Shown here: piece after piece, positions 42,815 through 52,601 of the stretch
How the letters are laid out: each line of letters starts with the position of its first letter
Position numbering within the stretch: the stretch's first letter is position 1
Origin: an uncultured Lachnospiraceae bacterium
GTDB taxonomy: Bacteria; Bacillota; Clostridia; Lachnospirales; Lachnospiraceae
DNA length: 64,000 nucleotides
Assembly (NCBI GenBank): GCA_910585205.1
Contig: CAJUCC010000092.1
Location: 1 to 64,000, forward strand
Direction: 5' to 3'
Translations under genes and position numbers: made by a program
Notes under the pieces: model-generated
The model's input: only the letters and a program-made list of their open reading frames with translations
Told to the model about the DNA's origin: nothing
Database searches by the model: none

Positions 42815-43936
42815 ATGGCAGGTTCCATTTTCGGGAAAAGTTTTACGATTACAACATGGGGAGAATCGCACGGCCCGGCTCTGGGCGTGGTGATCGACGG
42901 CTGCCCTGCGGGGCTGCCCTTGGCGGAAGCGGATATTCAGGTATGGCTGGACAGAAGGAAGCCGGGGCAGACGGCGATTGCGACACCGCGCAGGGAGGCG
43001 GATGCGGTACGGATTCTCTCCGGTGTTTTTGAGGGGCGGACGACCGGAACCCCCATTTCTCTGACGGTGGAAAATACTTCACAGCGATCCGGGGACTACG
43101 GCGAGATCGCCTCCTGTTACCGTCCCGGCCATGCGGATTATACGTTTGAGAAAAAGTACGGCTTTCGGGATTACCGGGGCGGCGGGCGTTCTTCCGCCAG
43201 AGAGACCGTGGGCCGGGTGGCGGCAGGCGCCATTGCGGCGAAAATTCTGGGGACGATGGGGATTACGCTGTGCGCCTATACGAAGGCCATCGGCCCCGTC
43301 GCCATATCGGAGGAACGGTTTGACCGGGAAGCCATTTTGAAGACGCCGACGGCCATGCCGGATTATACGGCCAGCCGGGAGGCGGAAGCCTATTTAAAAT
43401 CGTGTATGGAGGAGAAAGATTCCTCGGGCGGCGTCATCGAATGCCGGATCGGCGGCATGCCAGCCGGCATCGGAGAGACGGTTTTTGACAAGCTGGACGC
43501 CAATCTGGGAAAAGCCGTTTTTTCGATCGGTGCGGTGAAAGCGGTGGAGATCGGAGACGGTTTCCGGGCGGCACAGGCAAGGGGCTCCGAAAACAACGAT
43601 GCGTTTGTCAGCCGTGACGGAAACATTACAAAAAAGACAAACCATGCAGGCGGCATTCTCGGCGGCATGAGCGACGGTTCGACAATTTTACTGCGCGCGT
43701 ATCTCAAACCGACGCCGTCTATTTTCCGCAGACAGGAGACGGTCAATCGGGCGGGAGACAATATTGCACTGGAAATCCGGGGACGGCACGACCCGGTGAT
43801 CGTTCCGCGGGCAGTGGTGGTGGTGGAAGCAATGGCGGCGCTGACGATTGTGGATCTGCTGTTTGAGAATATGCATGTGCGGATGGATGCGGTGACGGAC
43901 TTTTATACGGGGGATCGGGCGCTCCGGCCATTATAA
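42815..43936 (+). CDS. aroC: Chorismate synthase
   Basis: 373 aa. Final shikimate-pathway step: EPSP to chorismate, needing reduced FMN. GESHGPALGVVIDGCPAGL at the start, GGGRSSARETVGRVAAGA (FMN/substrate region) and SDGSTILLRAYLKPTPS later. ATG 42815 with AAAGGGAG upstream is the conserved MAGSIFGK start. It is the only shikimate gene here, inserted in the branched-chain amino acid cluster. Confidence 0.97.
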   Translation: MAGSIFGKSFTITTWGESHGPALGVVIDGCPAGLPLAEADIQVWLDRRKPGQTAIATPRREADAVRILSGVFEGRTTGTPISLTVENTSQRSGDYGEIASCYRPGHADYTFEKKYGFRDYRGGGRSSARETVGRVAAGAIAAKILGTMGITLCAYTKAIGPVAISEERFDREAILKTPTAMPDYTASREAEAYLKSCMEEKDSSGGVIECRIGGMPAGIGETVFDKLDANLGKAVFSIGAVKAVEIGDGFRAAQARGSENNDAFVSRDGNITKKTNHAGGILGGMSDGSTILLRAYLKPTPSIFRRQETVNRAGDNIALEIRGRHDPVIVPRAVVVVEAMAALTIVDLLFENMHVRMDAVTDFYTGDRALRPL

Positions 43937-44023
43937 TCGGCCGTTTTACAAAAAAGGATTGAGCATGCCCTGCATTCTGTGTTAAGATAATCCGGTAAAG
44001 GTTACGGATTATGAGGAACGATC

Positions 44024-45058
44024 ATGAAGGGAAACACGAAAGAGAAGCGAAACAGGCAGAAGCGGTGTTGTCTGTGGCAACGGCCCCTGTGGGCTGCTGC
44101 CGCAGTTTATAACGGCGTGTTTGCGTATGTGGCGGCACATGGAAAAAAATATACCTGTCTGCTTGCCGCATTCCTGTTTTTTATCCTGAGCAGCAGTTTT
44201 TCGTTTCCGGTTTTTCAGGACCGGGAACTGTCGTATGCGGCGCCGGATATGGAACATGGGGGAAGTATGTTCCCCGGGAGGGATGCGCAGGAGGCGATCG
44301 CGGTGACAGCGCAGACGGCGGAGGTAGAGCTGCTCGACGATGCGGATGTATTGGACGGCTACGAGGATACGGAGCTGGAAAATATGGAAGACATAGACAA
44401 GTATACGCTGGATGAGATTTTGGAGGACAGCGGTACGGCTGCGGAGGAGATTCGGGAAGCCGGACAGACGGAAACCGGGAGCACAGTATTTGACAAAGAT
44501 GACTGGCGTCTCCTGCTGATTAACAAGCAGCATCCGATCCCGGAGGACTATGCATTTGAACTGGGGACGATCAAGGGCAGCATGAAATGCGACGCGCGGA
44601 TCATAGACGATCTGCTGGCCATGCTGCAGGCGGCGAAGGATGACGGCATTTATCTGGTTATCTGTTCCCCGTACCGGGATTTAAACCGGCAGAAGGTGCT
44701 GTTTGACCGGAAGGTGGAAGCGTATATGGAAAAGGGCATGAGCTATATGGATGCCTATAAATTTTCTTCGCAGGCGGTGACGGTGCCGGGGGCGAGCGAG
44801 CATCAGATCGGTCTTGCCCTTGATATTGTCTGCAATACCTATTACTCCCTGAACGAGGGATTCGGTGAGACGGAGGCGGGCCGGTGGCTGCAGGAACACA
44901 GCCACGAATACGGCTTTACCCTGCGTTATCCCATGGGAAAAGAATACATAACCGGCATTGAATATGAGCCGTGGCATTTCCGCTATGTGGGAAAAGAGGC
45001 GGCAGCCGTTATGAGAGAGAAAGGAATCTGTCTGGAAGAGTTTGTGGACAGTCTGTAA
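44024..45058 (+). CDS. D-alanyl-D-alanine carboxypeptidase, VanY/LdcB (M15B) family
   Basis: 344 aa. N-terminal cytosolic tail, one membrane helix (about 45-63, YTCLLAAFLFFILSSSFSF), an acidic stalk (about 75-150) and the M15B zinc peptidase domain outside. Metal and catalytic motifs: VICSPYRDLNRQK, the SEHQIGLALDI His...Asp pair and EPWHFRYVG. It trims peptidoglycan stem peptides. ATG 44024 follows GAGGAACG. Downstream tgt starts 5 bp after the stop, so the two are cotranscribed. Confidence 0.9.
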   Translation: MKGNTKEKRNRQKRCCLWQRPLWAAAAVYNGVFAYVAAHGKKYTCLLAAFLFFILSSSFSFPVFQDRELSYAAPDMEHGGSMFPGRDAQEAIAVTAQTAEVELLDDADVLDGYEDTELENMEDIDKYTLDEILEDSGTAAEEIREAGQTETGSTVFDKDDWRLLLINKQHPIPEDYAFELGTIKGSMKCDARIIDDLLAMLQAAKDDGIYLVICSPYRDLNRQKVLFDRKVEAYMEKGMSYMDAYKFSSQAVTVPGASEHQIGLALDIVCNTYYSLNEGFGETEAGRWLQEHSHEYGFTLRYPMGKEYITGIEYEPWHFRYVGKEAAAVMREKGICLEEFVDSL

Positions 45059-45063
45059 ACAAT

Positions 45064-46200
45064 ATGGAGAAATTATATTTTCGTCTGCTCGCACGGGAGG
45101 GCCGTGCCAGACGGGGCGAACTGCATACGGTGCACGGGGTGATTCAGACGCCCGTATTTATGAACGTGGGTACGGCGGCAGCCATCAAAGGGGCCGTTTC
45201 CACGGAAGATCTGGAGCAGATCGGGACACTGGTGGAACTTTCGAATACGTATCATCTGCATGTGCGGCCGGGGGACAGGCTGATTCGGGAACTCGGCGGT
45301 CTGCACAGATTTATGTCGTGGGAGAAACCGATTCTGACCGATTCGGGCGGGTTTCAGGTATTTTCCCTCGCGGGGCTGCGCAAGATTCGGGAAGAAGGGG
45401 TTTACTTTCAGTCCCATGTCGATGGCAGAAAGATCTTTATGGGACCGGAGGAGAGCATGCAGATTCAGTCGAATCTGGCATCCACCATTGCCATGGCGTT
45501 TGACGAATGCCCGTCAAGCCGGGCCGACCGCGCCTATGTACAGGCGTCCGTAGACCGTACGACCAGATGGCTTGTCCGCTGTAAGGCGGAAATGGCGAGA
45601 CTGAACGGACTGGAGGATACGCTGAACCGACGGCAGCTTTTGTTCGGCATCAATCAGGGAGCGGTATTCGACGACATTCGGGTGGAGCATGCCAGACGGA
45701 TTGCGGAGCTGGAACTGGACGGATATGCGCTGGGCGGCCTTGCGGTAGGGGAGACACATGAGGAGATGTATCATGTGTTAGAGGAGACGATTCCCCATCT
45801 GCCGGCAGAAAAACCGGTTTATCTGATGGGTGTGGGGACGCCGGCCAATATTCTCGAGGGCGTGGAGCGCGGTGTGGACTTTTTTGACTGTGTGTATCCC
45901 TCCCGCAACGGCCGCCACGGACATGTCTATACAAACCGGGGGAAATTAAACCTTTTTAATGCAAAGTATGAAAGCGATATGGCCCCTGTCGAAGAAGGAT
46001 GCGGATGTCCTGCCTGCAGGCGGTATTCGAGAGCTTATATCCGGCATTTGCTGAAGGCGAAGGAGATGCTTGGCATGCGGCTGTGTGTGCTGCACAATCT
46101 TTATTTTTACAATACCATGATGCGTGAGATCCGCGATGCGCTGGAGGCGGGGCAGTTTGCCGCTTATAAAAAGAAAAAGCTGGAAAATATGGAGCAGTAA
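45064..46200 (+). CDS. tgt: tRNA-guanine transglycosylase (queuine tRNA-ribosyltransferase)
   Basis: 378 aa. Swaps guanine 34 for preQ1 in GUN-anticodon tRNAs on the way to queuosine. Active-site Asp in LTDSGGFQVFSL, YALGGLAVGETHEEM, and the second Asp in FFDCVYPSRNGRHG; zinc site GCGCPACRRYSRAYIRHL. ATG 45064 (MEKLYFRLLAREG) is taken because the family starts here; no strong ribosome site, consistent with coupling to the upstream gene. Neighbour yajC is a common partner of tgt in bacteria. Confidence 0.96.
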   Translation: MEKLYFRLLAREGRARRGELHTVHGVIQTPVFMNVGTAAAIKGAVSTEDLEQIGTLVELSNTYHLHVRPGDRLIRELGGLHRFMSWEKPILTDSGGFQVFSLAGLRKIREEGVYFQSHVDGRKIFMGPEESMQIQSNLASTIAMAFDECPSSRADRAYVQASVDRTTRWLVRCKAEMARLNGLEDTLNRRQLLFGINQGAVFDDIRVEHARRIAELELDGYALGGLAVGETHEEMYHVLEETIPHLPAEKPVYLMGVGTPANILEGVERGVDFFDCVYPSRNGRHGHVYTNRGKLNLFNAKYESDMAPVEEGCGCPACRRYSRAYIRHLLKAKEMLGMRLCVLHNLYFYNTMMREIRDALEAGQFAAYKKKKLENMEQ

Positions 46201-46218
46201 GGTTTTTTGAGAAAAGAC

Positions 46219-46247
46219 TTGCTGAATTGTCCGTTTTTCGGTATGAT
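46219..46247 (+). promoter_or_regulatory. Promoter for yajC
   Basis: TTGCTG (46219-46224), 17-bp spacer, TATGAT (46242-46247), 39 bp before the ATG. Confidence 0.55.
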
Positions 46248-46286
46248 ATTCGTTAGGTTTGAATTTTGATTAGGAGGAAAATTAGA

Positions 46287-46598
46287 ATGGGAATTTTATT
46301 GGCGGCAGATGCAGGCGTCGGCGGTTCGGGAATGATTATGGTAGTTTATGTAGTGCTTTTGATCGGATTTATGTATTTTATTATGGTCCGTCCTCAGAAG
46401 AAGGAGCAAAAGCGCATGAGCGCCATGCTTTCCGCGCTGGAAATCGGTGACAGCATTCTGACAAGCAGCGGATTTTACGGTGTCGTAATTGATATTACGG
46501 ACGATACGGTGATTGTGGAATTTGGCAATAACAGAAACTGCCGTATTCCCATGCAGAAAACTGCGATTGCGCAGGTGGAAAAGGCGTTTGAGTCATAA
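46287..46598 (+). CDS. yajC: Preprotein translocase subunit YajC
   Basis: 103 aa, normal for the family. One membrane helix (MIMVVYVVLLIGFMYFIMV), then the conserved VRPQKKEQKRM and the cytosolic SALEIGDSILTSSGFYGVVI and NCRIPMQKTAIAQV. Works with SecDF to help export. GGAGG precedes ATG 46287. The N-terminus before the helix is short. Followed by a terminator, so monocistronic or the end of the tgt unit. Confidence 0.94.
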   Translation: MGILLAADAGVGGSGMIMVVYVVLLIGFMYFIMVRPQKKEQKRMSAMLSALEIGDSILTSSGFYGVVIDITDDTVIVEFGNNRNCRIPMQKTAIAQVEKAFES

Positions 46599-46637
46599 AT
46601 GCCGGCGATTGTAAACGGATTTGAATGTTATGCGATA

Positions 46638-46670
46638 AAAGCTTTGGATGGTAATATCCGAAGCTTTTTA
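46638..46670 (+). terminator. Terminator after yajC
   Basis: AAAGCTTTGGAT pairs with ATCCGAAGCTTT around GGTAAT, followed by a short T run. Stem has one T-G bulge. Confidence 0.7.
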
Positions 46671-46791
46671 TTACACGGAGAGCGGGGAGGAAAGGGATGC
46701 CGAGATCGTGGTATTCCGGCGCTGGAATTAATGTCACGGGCCGGATTGCGGGCACATAACCACAGGTTATAAAATCTATGAATATTATGCA

Positions 46792-46821
46792 TTGTTAAGA
46801 CCTTTTTATTTATGTTACACT
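46792..46821 (+). promoter_or_regulatory. Candidate promoter for leuB-ilvD-ilvB
   Basis: TTGTTA (46792-46797), 18-bp spacer, TACACT (46816-46821), 34 bp before the leuB start. The 257-bp gap before leuB otherwise holds only the yajC terminator. Confidence 0.5.
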
Positions 46822-46855
46822 ATATGAAATATGTAAAAAGCAGGAGTGTATGGAT

Positions 46856-47947
46856 ATGAAGATGAATATTGTTTGCATACCGGGGGACGGAATCGGCCCG
46901 GAAATTGTGGCACAGGCGAGAGCCGTGCTGGACAGCGTTGCGGATATTTACGGACATGAGATTACATATCAGGACGTCCTGATGGGCGGTGCGTCCATCG
47001 ACGTACACGGGATACCGCTCACGGATGAGGCGATTGCGGATGCCAGGGCTGCGGATGCGGTCCTGATGGGGTCTATCGGCGGTGATACGACCAAATCTCC
47101 GTGGTATCAGCTTCCGCCGGATAAGCGCCCGGAGGCGGGGCTGTTAAAAATCCGTAAGGCGCTGAACCTGTTTGCCAATCTGCGTCCGGCCGTTTTGTAT
47201 GAAGAACTGGCGGATGCGTGTCCGCTGTGTTCGGAAGTAAGGCAGGGCGGCTTTGACATGCTGATTATGCGGGAGCTGACGGGCGGCCTGTATTTCGGGG
47301 AACGGAAAACCTATACGGAAAACGGTATGCGTCATGCGGTCGATACACTGACTTACAGTGAAGAGGAAATCCGCAGGATCGCGATAAAGGGTTTTGAAAT
47401 TGCGCGTAAGCGCAGAAAAAAGGTGACAAGTGTCGATAAGGCCAATGTGCTCGACTCTTCCAGACTGTGGCGCGCGGTGGTGAATGAAGTTGCCGGGGAA
47501 TATCCCGACGTGACGCTCTCCCATATGCTGGTGGACAACTGTGCAATGCAGCTTGTCAGAGATCCGGCGCAGTTTGACGTGATTTTAACGGAAAATATGT
47601 TCGGAGATATCTTGTCGGATGAAGCCAGTATGGTGACAGGCTCCATCGGTATGCTGGCGTCTGCAAGCCTTAACGATACAAAATTCGGGCTGTATGAGCC
47701 GAGCCATGGTTCGGCGCCGGATATTGCGGGACAGGATATTGCCAATCCCATTGCCACCATTCTTTCCGCATCGATGATGCTCCGTTACAGCTTTGATCTG
47801 GACAAAGAAGCGGATGCCGTCGACAGAGCAGTCAAGGCGGTCCTGCAGGAAGGATGGCGTACGGCGGACATTATGTCGGAAGGATGCAGACGGGCAGGCT
47901 GCAGTGAGATGGGGCGGCTGATTGCGGAACATATCAGACAGCAATAA
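46856..47947 (+). CDS. leuB: 3-isopropylmalate dehydrogenase
   Basis: 363 aa. Oxidative decarboxylation of 3-isopropylmalate with NAD+ in leucine synthesis. VCIPGDGIGPEIVAQA, GLLKIRKALNLFANLRP, and the metal-binding Asp segment ENMFGDILSDEASM, then GLYEPSHGSAPDIAG. The start at 46856 gives about 9 bp from CAGGAG; ATG 46850 is too close. leuA and leuCD are not in this window, so leucine synthesis is only partly encoded here. Followed by ilvD 15 bp later. Confidence 0.95.
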   Translation: MKMNIVCIPGDGIGPEIVAQARAVLDSVADIYGHEITYQDVLMGGASIDVHGIPLTDEAIADARAADAVLMGSIGGDTTKSPWYQLPPDKRPEAGLLKIRKALNLFANLRPAVLYEELADACPLCSEVRQGGFDMLIMRELTGGLYFGERKTYTENGMRHAVDTLTYSEEEIRRIAIKGFEIARKRRKKVTSVDKANVLDSSRLWRAVVNEVAGEYPDVTLSHMLVDNCAMQLVRDPAQFDVILTENMFGDILSDEASMVTGSIGMLASASLNDTKFGLYEPSHGSAPDIAGQDIANPIATILSASMMLRYSFDLDKEADAVDRAVKAVLQEGWRTADIMSEGCRRAGCSEMGRLIAEHIRQQ

Positions 47948-47962
47948 AGCAGGAGGAGACAG

Positions 47963-49630
47963 ATGAGAAGTGATTCGGTAAAAAAGGGAGTACAGCAGGC
48001 GCCGCACAGGAGTCTGTTCAATGCATTGGGTTATACAAAGGAAGAGCGGGAGCGGCCGCTGATCGGAATTGTCAGCTCCTATAATGAGATCGTTCCGGGA
48101 CATATGAACCTGGACAAGATCGTAGAGGCGGTGAAAATGGGAGTTGCCATGGCCGGCGGTACGCCGGTGGTATTTCCGGCGATTGCGGTATGCGACGGGA
48201 TTGCCATGGGGCATATCGGTATGAAGTATTCGCTGGTGACAAGAGATCTGATCGCGGACAGCACGGAATGTATGGCACTGGCGCACGGCTTTGACGGCCT
48301 TGTATGTGTACCCAACTGTGATAAAAATGTGCCGGGACTTTTGATGGCGGCGGCCAGAGTCAATATTCCCACGATTTTTGTCTCCGGCGGACCGATGCTG
48401 GCCGGACGGGTAAAGGGACAAAAGAGAAGTCTGTCTTCCATGTTTGAAGCGGTGGGCAGTGTGGCAGCGGGAACGATGACCCGGGAAGAACTCGATGAAT
48501 TTGAAGAAAAGGTGTGCCCGACCTGCGGTTCCTGCTCCGGTATGTATACGGCCAATTCAATGAATTGTCTGACCGAAGCGCTCGGCATGGGACTGAAAGG
48601 AAACGGCACCGTTCCCGCCGTATATTCCGAGCGTATCCGCCTGGCGAAACATGCCGGTATGCAGATCATGGAACTGGTGGAAAAAGACATAAAGCCCCGT
48701 GACATTATGACCGAAAAGGCGTTTCTGAATGCGCTGACCGTGGATATGGCGCTCGGATGTTCGACAAACTCCATGCTGCATCTGCCGGCGATCGCACATG
48801 AAGCGGGCGTGGCGCTGGATCTGGACATCGCCAATGCGCTGTCGGCGAAAACGCCCAATCTGTGTCATCTTGCGCCGGCCGGCCCCACCTATATGGAAGA
48901 TCTGAACGAAGCCGGCGGCGTATACGCCGTTATGAACGAGCTGACGAAAAAAGATTTGCTGTACACGGATCTGCTCACCGTTACGGGCAGGACTGTGGGA
49001 GAAAATATAAAGGGCTGTGTGAATCGTGATCCGGAAGTGATCCGCCCGGTTGAGAACCCGTATTCCGAGACCGGCGGCATTGCGGTGCTGAAGGGAAATC
49101 TGGCGCCGGATTCCGGTGTGGTGAAGCGTTCCGCCGTTGTACCGGAGATGATGGTACATGAAGGGCCGGCGCGGGTATTTGACTGTGAGGAAGATGCGAT
49201 TGCGGCGATAACCGGCGGCCGGATACGGGAAGGGGATGTGGTGGTGATCCGCTACGAGGGCCCGAAGGGCGGCCCGGGCATGCGGGAAATGCTGAATCCG
49301 ACCTCGGCGATTGCCGGTATGGGACTTGGATCCAGCGTGGCGCTGATTACGGACGGCCGTTTTTCCGGGGCATCTCGCGGTGCCTCGATCGGTCATGTCT
49401 CACCGGAAGCTGCCGTGGGCGGCCCGATCGCACTGGTGGAAGAGGGAGACATAATCAGTATTAATATTCCGGAAAATTCGCTGGATGTCAGGGTATCGGA
49501 TGCGGTACTGGAAGAGAGAAGAAAAAACTGGAAACCGAGAGAGCCAAAGGTGACTACGGGCTATCTGGCACGATACCGGGAGATGGTGACAAGCGGCAAC
49601 CGGGGTGCGATACTGGAAATCCGGAAATAG
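47963..49630 (+). CDS. ilvD: Dihydroxy-acid dehydratase
   Basis: 555 aa. Converts dihydroxy acids to 2-keto acids for valine, isoleucine and leucine with an iron-sulfur cluster. Cluster cysteines CVPNCDKNVPG and CPTCGSCSGMYTANSMN; C-terminal VVIRYEGPKGGPGMREML. GGAGGAG precedes ATG 47963. It overlaps no neighbour, and ilvB copy 2 starts 30 bp later. Confidence 0.97.
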   Translation: MRSDSVKKGVQQAPHRSLFNALGYTKEERERPLIGIVSSYNEIVPGHMNLDKIVEAVKMGVAMAGGTPVVFPAIAVCDGIAMGHIGMKYSLVTRDLIADSTECMALAHGFDGLVCVPNCDKNVPGLLMAAARVNIPTIFVSGGPMLAGRVKGQKRSLSSMFEAVGSVAAGTMTREELDEFEEKVCPTCGSCSGMYTANSMNCLTEALGMGLKGNGTVPAVYSERIRLAKHAGMQIMELVEKDIKPRDIMTEKAFLNALTVDMALGCSTNSMLHLPAIAHEAGVALDLDIANALSAKTPNLCHLAPAGPTYMEDLNEAGGVYAVMNELTKKDLLYTDLLTVTGRTVGENIKGCVNRDPEVIRPVENPYSETGGIAVLKGNLAPDSGVVKRSAVVPEMMVHEGPARVFDCEEDAIAAITGGRIREGDVVVIRYEGPKGGPGMREMLNPTSAIAGMGLGSSVALITDGRFSGASRGASIGHVSPEAAVGGPIALVEEGDIISINIPENSLDVRVSDAVLEERRKNWKPREPKVTTGYLARYREMVTSGNRGAILEIRK

Positions 49631-49660
49631 CATAACAAACAACCGGGAGGAGGAAACCAT

Positions 49661-51331
49661 ATGCAGTTGACAGGTGCGGAAATCGTAATCGCCTGCTTGA
49701 AGGAGCAGGGTGTGGATACCGTATTCGGGTATCCGGGCGGCACCATTTTAAATATCTATGATGCGCTTTATCAGCAAAAAGAGATCAGGCATATTCTGAC
49801 ATCACATGAGCAGGGCGCCGCACATGCGGCGGACGGCTATGCGCGGGCGACCGGAAAAGTCGGCGTCTGCATGGCCACAAGCGGCCCCGGCGCGACCAAT
49901 CTGGTGACGGGAATTGCCACTGCCTACATGGACAGCGTTCCCATGGTGGCGATCACGGCCAATGTGAATCTGCCGCTGCTCGGCAAGGACACCTTTCAGG
50001 AGGTGGATATTGCGGGCGTTACCATGCCGATCACCAAACATGGCTATATCGTAAAGGACATTTCCATTCTGGCGGATACGATCCGCAAGGCGTTCTGTAT
50101 TGCCCGGTCGGGGCGTCCCGGTCCGGTGCTTGTCGATATTACAAAAGATGTGACCGCGGCAACATATGAATATGAACCGGAGGCGCCGAAAGCGCTTCCT
50201 TCTTCCGTAAAATATACAGAGGATGATATTGCGGCGGCTCTGGAACTGATTCGCAAAGCGGAGCGTCCCTATATCTATCTGGGCGGCGGGGCAATTATCT
50301 CGGGCGCCTGCCGGGAGGTACGGGAATTTGCGAAAAAGATCGACGCGCCGGTCTGTGACACCCTGATGGGAAAAGGCGCTTTTGACGGCAAAGACGAGAT
50401 GTATACGGGTATGATCGGCATGCACGGCACCAAAACTTCCAATCTGGGAGTCAGCGAATGCGATCTGCTGATTGCTCTGGGGGCGAGATTTTCCGATCGT
50501 GTCGTAGGCAATGCACAGAAATTTGCCGCAAAGGCCAAAGTGCTGCATATCGATATTGATGCCGCAGAGATCAATAAAAACATTCGCACGGACAGATCCG
50601 TTGTCGGAGATCTGAGAGAAGTGCTCATAATATTAAACGAGAGGATTGACCCGATCAGTCATCCTGAATGGCATGCACATATCCGGGAACTGAAAGAAAA
50701 ATTCCCGCTGAAATATGATACGAGTCAGCTTTCCTGTCCTTATATAATAGAAGAAATCGACCGGATTACGGAAGGCGGGGCGATTATTACCACGGATGTG
50801 GGACAGCATCAGATGTGGGCGGCACAGTATTATAAATACACCGAACCGAGAACGTTCCTCTCATCCGGTGGTTTGGGAACGATGGGATATGGTCTGGGCG
50901 CCTGCATCGGCGCGAAAACGGGGCGTCCGGACAAGGTATGCATCAATATTGCGGGTGACGGGTGTTTTCGTATGAATATGAACGAGTTGGCGACGGCGAG
51001 CCGTTATCAGATTCCGATTATTCAGGTCGTTATCAACAACCATGTGCTCGGTATGGTGCGCCAGTGGCAGACATTGTTTTACGGACAGCGGTACTCTCAG
51101 ACGATACTGGAAGACAAAGTTGATTTCTGCAAGGTTTCGGAAGGACTTGGCTGTAAAGCCATCCGCGTTACGAAAAAAGAGGAAGTGGCCGGGGCGATTG
51201 CGGAGGCTGTCGCGGCGCAGGCGCCGGTTGTGATTGAGTGTGTGATCCCGAAAGACGATAAGGTATTCCCCATGGTATCGCCGGGAGCTGCCATCAGCGA
51301 GGTTTTTGACGGGGACGATCTGACGGTCTGA
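49661..51331 (+). CDS. ilvB: Acetolactate synthase large subunit, biosynthetic (copy 2)
   Basis: 556 aa. Canonical ThDP enzyme: GYPGGTILNIYDALY, Glu in LTSHEQGAAHAADG, DTFQEVDIAG, the GDG...NN ThDP motif (GDGCFRMN to NNHVLG) and MVRQWQTLFYGQRYS with the Trp that favours 2-ketobutyrate. It lies after leuB-ilvD in one unit; its small subunit is probably the second ilvN 8 kb upstream. GGGAGGAGG precedes ATG 49661. Downstream is a GC-rich hairpin with no T-run. Confidence 0.95.
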   Translation: MQLTGAEIVIACLKEQGVDTVFGYPGGTILNIYDALYQQKEIRHILTSHEQGAAHAADGYARATGKVGVCMATSGPGATNLVTGIATAYMDSVPMVAITANVNLPLLGKDTFQEVDIAGVTMPITKHGYIVKDISILADTIRKAFCIARSGRPGPVLVDITKDVTAATYEYEPEAPKALPSSVKYTEDDIAAALELIRKAERPYIYLGGGAIISGACREVREFAKKIDAPVCDTLMGKGAFDGKDEMYTGMIGMHGTKTSNLGVSECDLLIALGARFSDRVVGNAQKFAAKAKVLHIDIDAAEINKNIRTDRSVVGDLREVLIILNERIDPISHPEWHAHIRELKEKFPLKYDTSQLSCPYIIEEIDRITEGGAIITTDVGQHQMWAAQYYKYTEPRTFLSSGGLGTMGYGLGACIGAKTGRPDKVCINIAGDGCFRMNMNELATASRYQIPIIQVVINNHVLGMVRQWQTLFYGQRYSQTILEDKVDFCKVSEGLGCKAIRVTKKEEVAGAIAEAVAAQAPVVIECVIPKDDKVFPMVSPGAAISEVFDGDDLTV

Positions 51332-51445
51332 CATTGGATGCGATCGGCGGACAGACGCCCGTGCCGGGACGTTTCGCGCCCGATGCTCTGGACTTGGCGG
51401 CAGCTTTTTGGATATGCTGCTGCCCTGTATCTGCCAATAAAAACA

Positions 51446-51474
51446 TTGACGTTCTGCCGCAATGACGTTACAAT
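51446..51474 (+). promoter_or_regulatory. Promoter for serC
   Basis: TTGACG (51446-51451), 17-bp spacer, TACAAT (51469-51474), 44 bp before the ATG. Confidence 0.8.
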
Positions 51475-51518
51475 AAAATTTGTAGGTTTTGACAATATGA
51501 TTTTGAGGAGGAAGATTC

Positions 51519-52601
51519 ATGTCCAGAGTGTATAATTTTTCAGCGGGACCGGCGGTTCTGCCTGAAGAAGTTTTGAAAGAAGCAGCGGAGGAAATGCTGG
51601 ATTACAGAGGAACCGGCATGTCAGTTATGGAGATGAGTCACCGTTCCAAAGCTTTCGACACGATTATAAAAGAGGCGGAAGCGGATCTGCGTGAACTGAT
51701 GAAGATTCCTGATAATTATAAGGTACTGTTTCTGCAGGGCGGCGCCAGTCAGCAGTTTGCAATGATTCCCATGAATCTGATGAAGAACGGGACGGCGGAC
51801 TATATCGTGACGGGCCAGTGGGCCAAGAAAGCATACCAGGAGGCGTGTCTGTACGGTAAGGCGAACAAGATTGCGACAAGCGAGGATAAAACCTTTTCCT
51901 ATATTCCCGACTGCTCTGATCTGCCTGTATCCGAGGATGCGGATTATGTCTACATATGTGAAAACAATACGATTTACGGAACAAAATACAAAGAACTGCC
52001 GAATACAAAAGGAAAGACGCTGGTGGCGGACGTATCTTCCTGCTTTTTATCGGAGCCGGTGGACGTGGAAAAATACGGCGTAATCTATGGCGGTGTACAG
52101 AAAAATATCGGGCCGGCCGGTGTCGTGATCGTGATAATCCGCGAAGACCTGATTACGGAGGATGTGCTTGCGGGCACGCCCACCATGCTGCGCTATAAAA
52201 CCCATGCGGATGCGGATTCCCTGTACAACACGCCGCCTGCATACGGAATCTATATCTGCGGCAAAGTTTTCAAATGGATTAAAAAGATGGGCGGTCTGAC
52301 CGCCATGAAAGAGCGGAATGAAAAGAAAGCGAAAATACTCTATGACTATCTGGATGAAAGCAGCCTGTTCAAAGGAACGGTGGAGAAAAAAGACCGCTCG
52401 CTGATGAATGTGCCTTTTGTGACCGGAAGCGAGGAACTGGACGCCAAATTTGTCAAAGAGGCCAAAGCGGCAGGCTTTGAAAATCTCAAAGGCCACAGAA
52501 GCGTCGGCGGCATGCGCGCCAGCATTTATAACGCCATGCCCATAGAAGGCGTGGAGGCGCTTGTGGCATTTATGAAAAAGTTTGAAAAGGAGAATGCATA
52601 A
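51519..52601 (+). CDS. serC: Phosphoserine aminotransferase
   Basis: 360 aa, PLP enzyme making phosphoserine from 3-phosphohydroxypyruvate with glutamate. Starts RVYNFSAGPAVLPEEVL; PLP Lys in YGGVQKNIGPAGVV; substrate region HRSVGGMRASIYNAMP. GAGGAGGAAG precedes ATG 51519. It overlaps serA (TAATG), so the two are translated together. DUF1015 later completes the usual clostridial trio. Confidence 0.97.
   Translation: MSRVYNFSAGPAVLPEEVLKEAAEEMLDYRGTGMSVMEMSHRSKAFDTIIKEAEADLRELMKIPDNYKVLFLQGGASQQFAMIPMNLMKNGTADYIVTGQWAKKAYQEACLYGKANKIATSEDKTFSYIPDCSDLPVSEDADYVYICENNTIYGTKYKELPNTKGKTLVADVSSCFLSEPVDVEKYGVIYGGVQKNIGPAGVVIVIIREDLITEDVLAGTPTMLRYKTHADADSLYNTPPAYGIYICGKVFKWIKKMGGLTAMKERNEKKAKILYDYLDESSLFKGTVEKKDRSLMNVPFVTGSEELDAKFVKEAKAAGFENLKGHRSVGGMRASIYNAMPIEGVEALVAFMKKFEKENA

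Noticed and set aside
51332..51440. Gene remnant between ilvB and serC
   Set aside because: The only structure is an imperfect GGCGGCAGC hairpin; no frame has a start and ribosome site.
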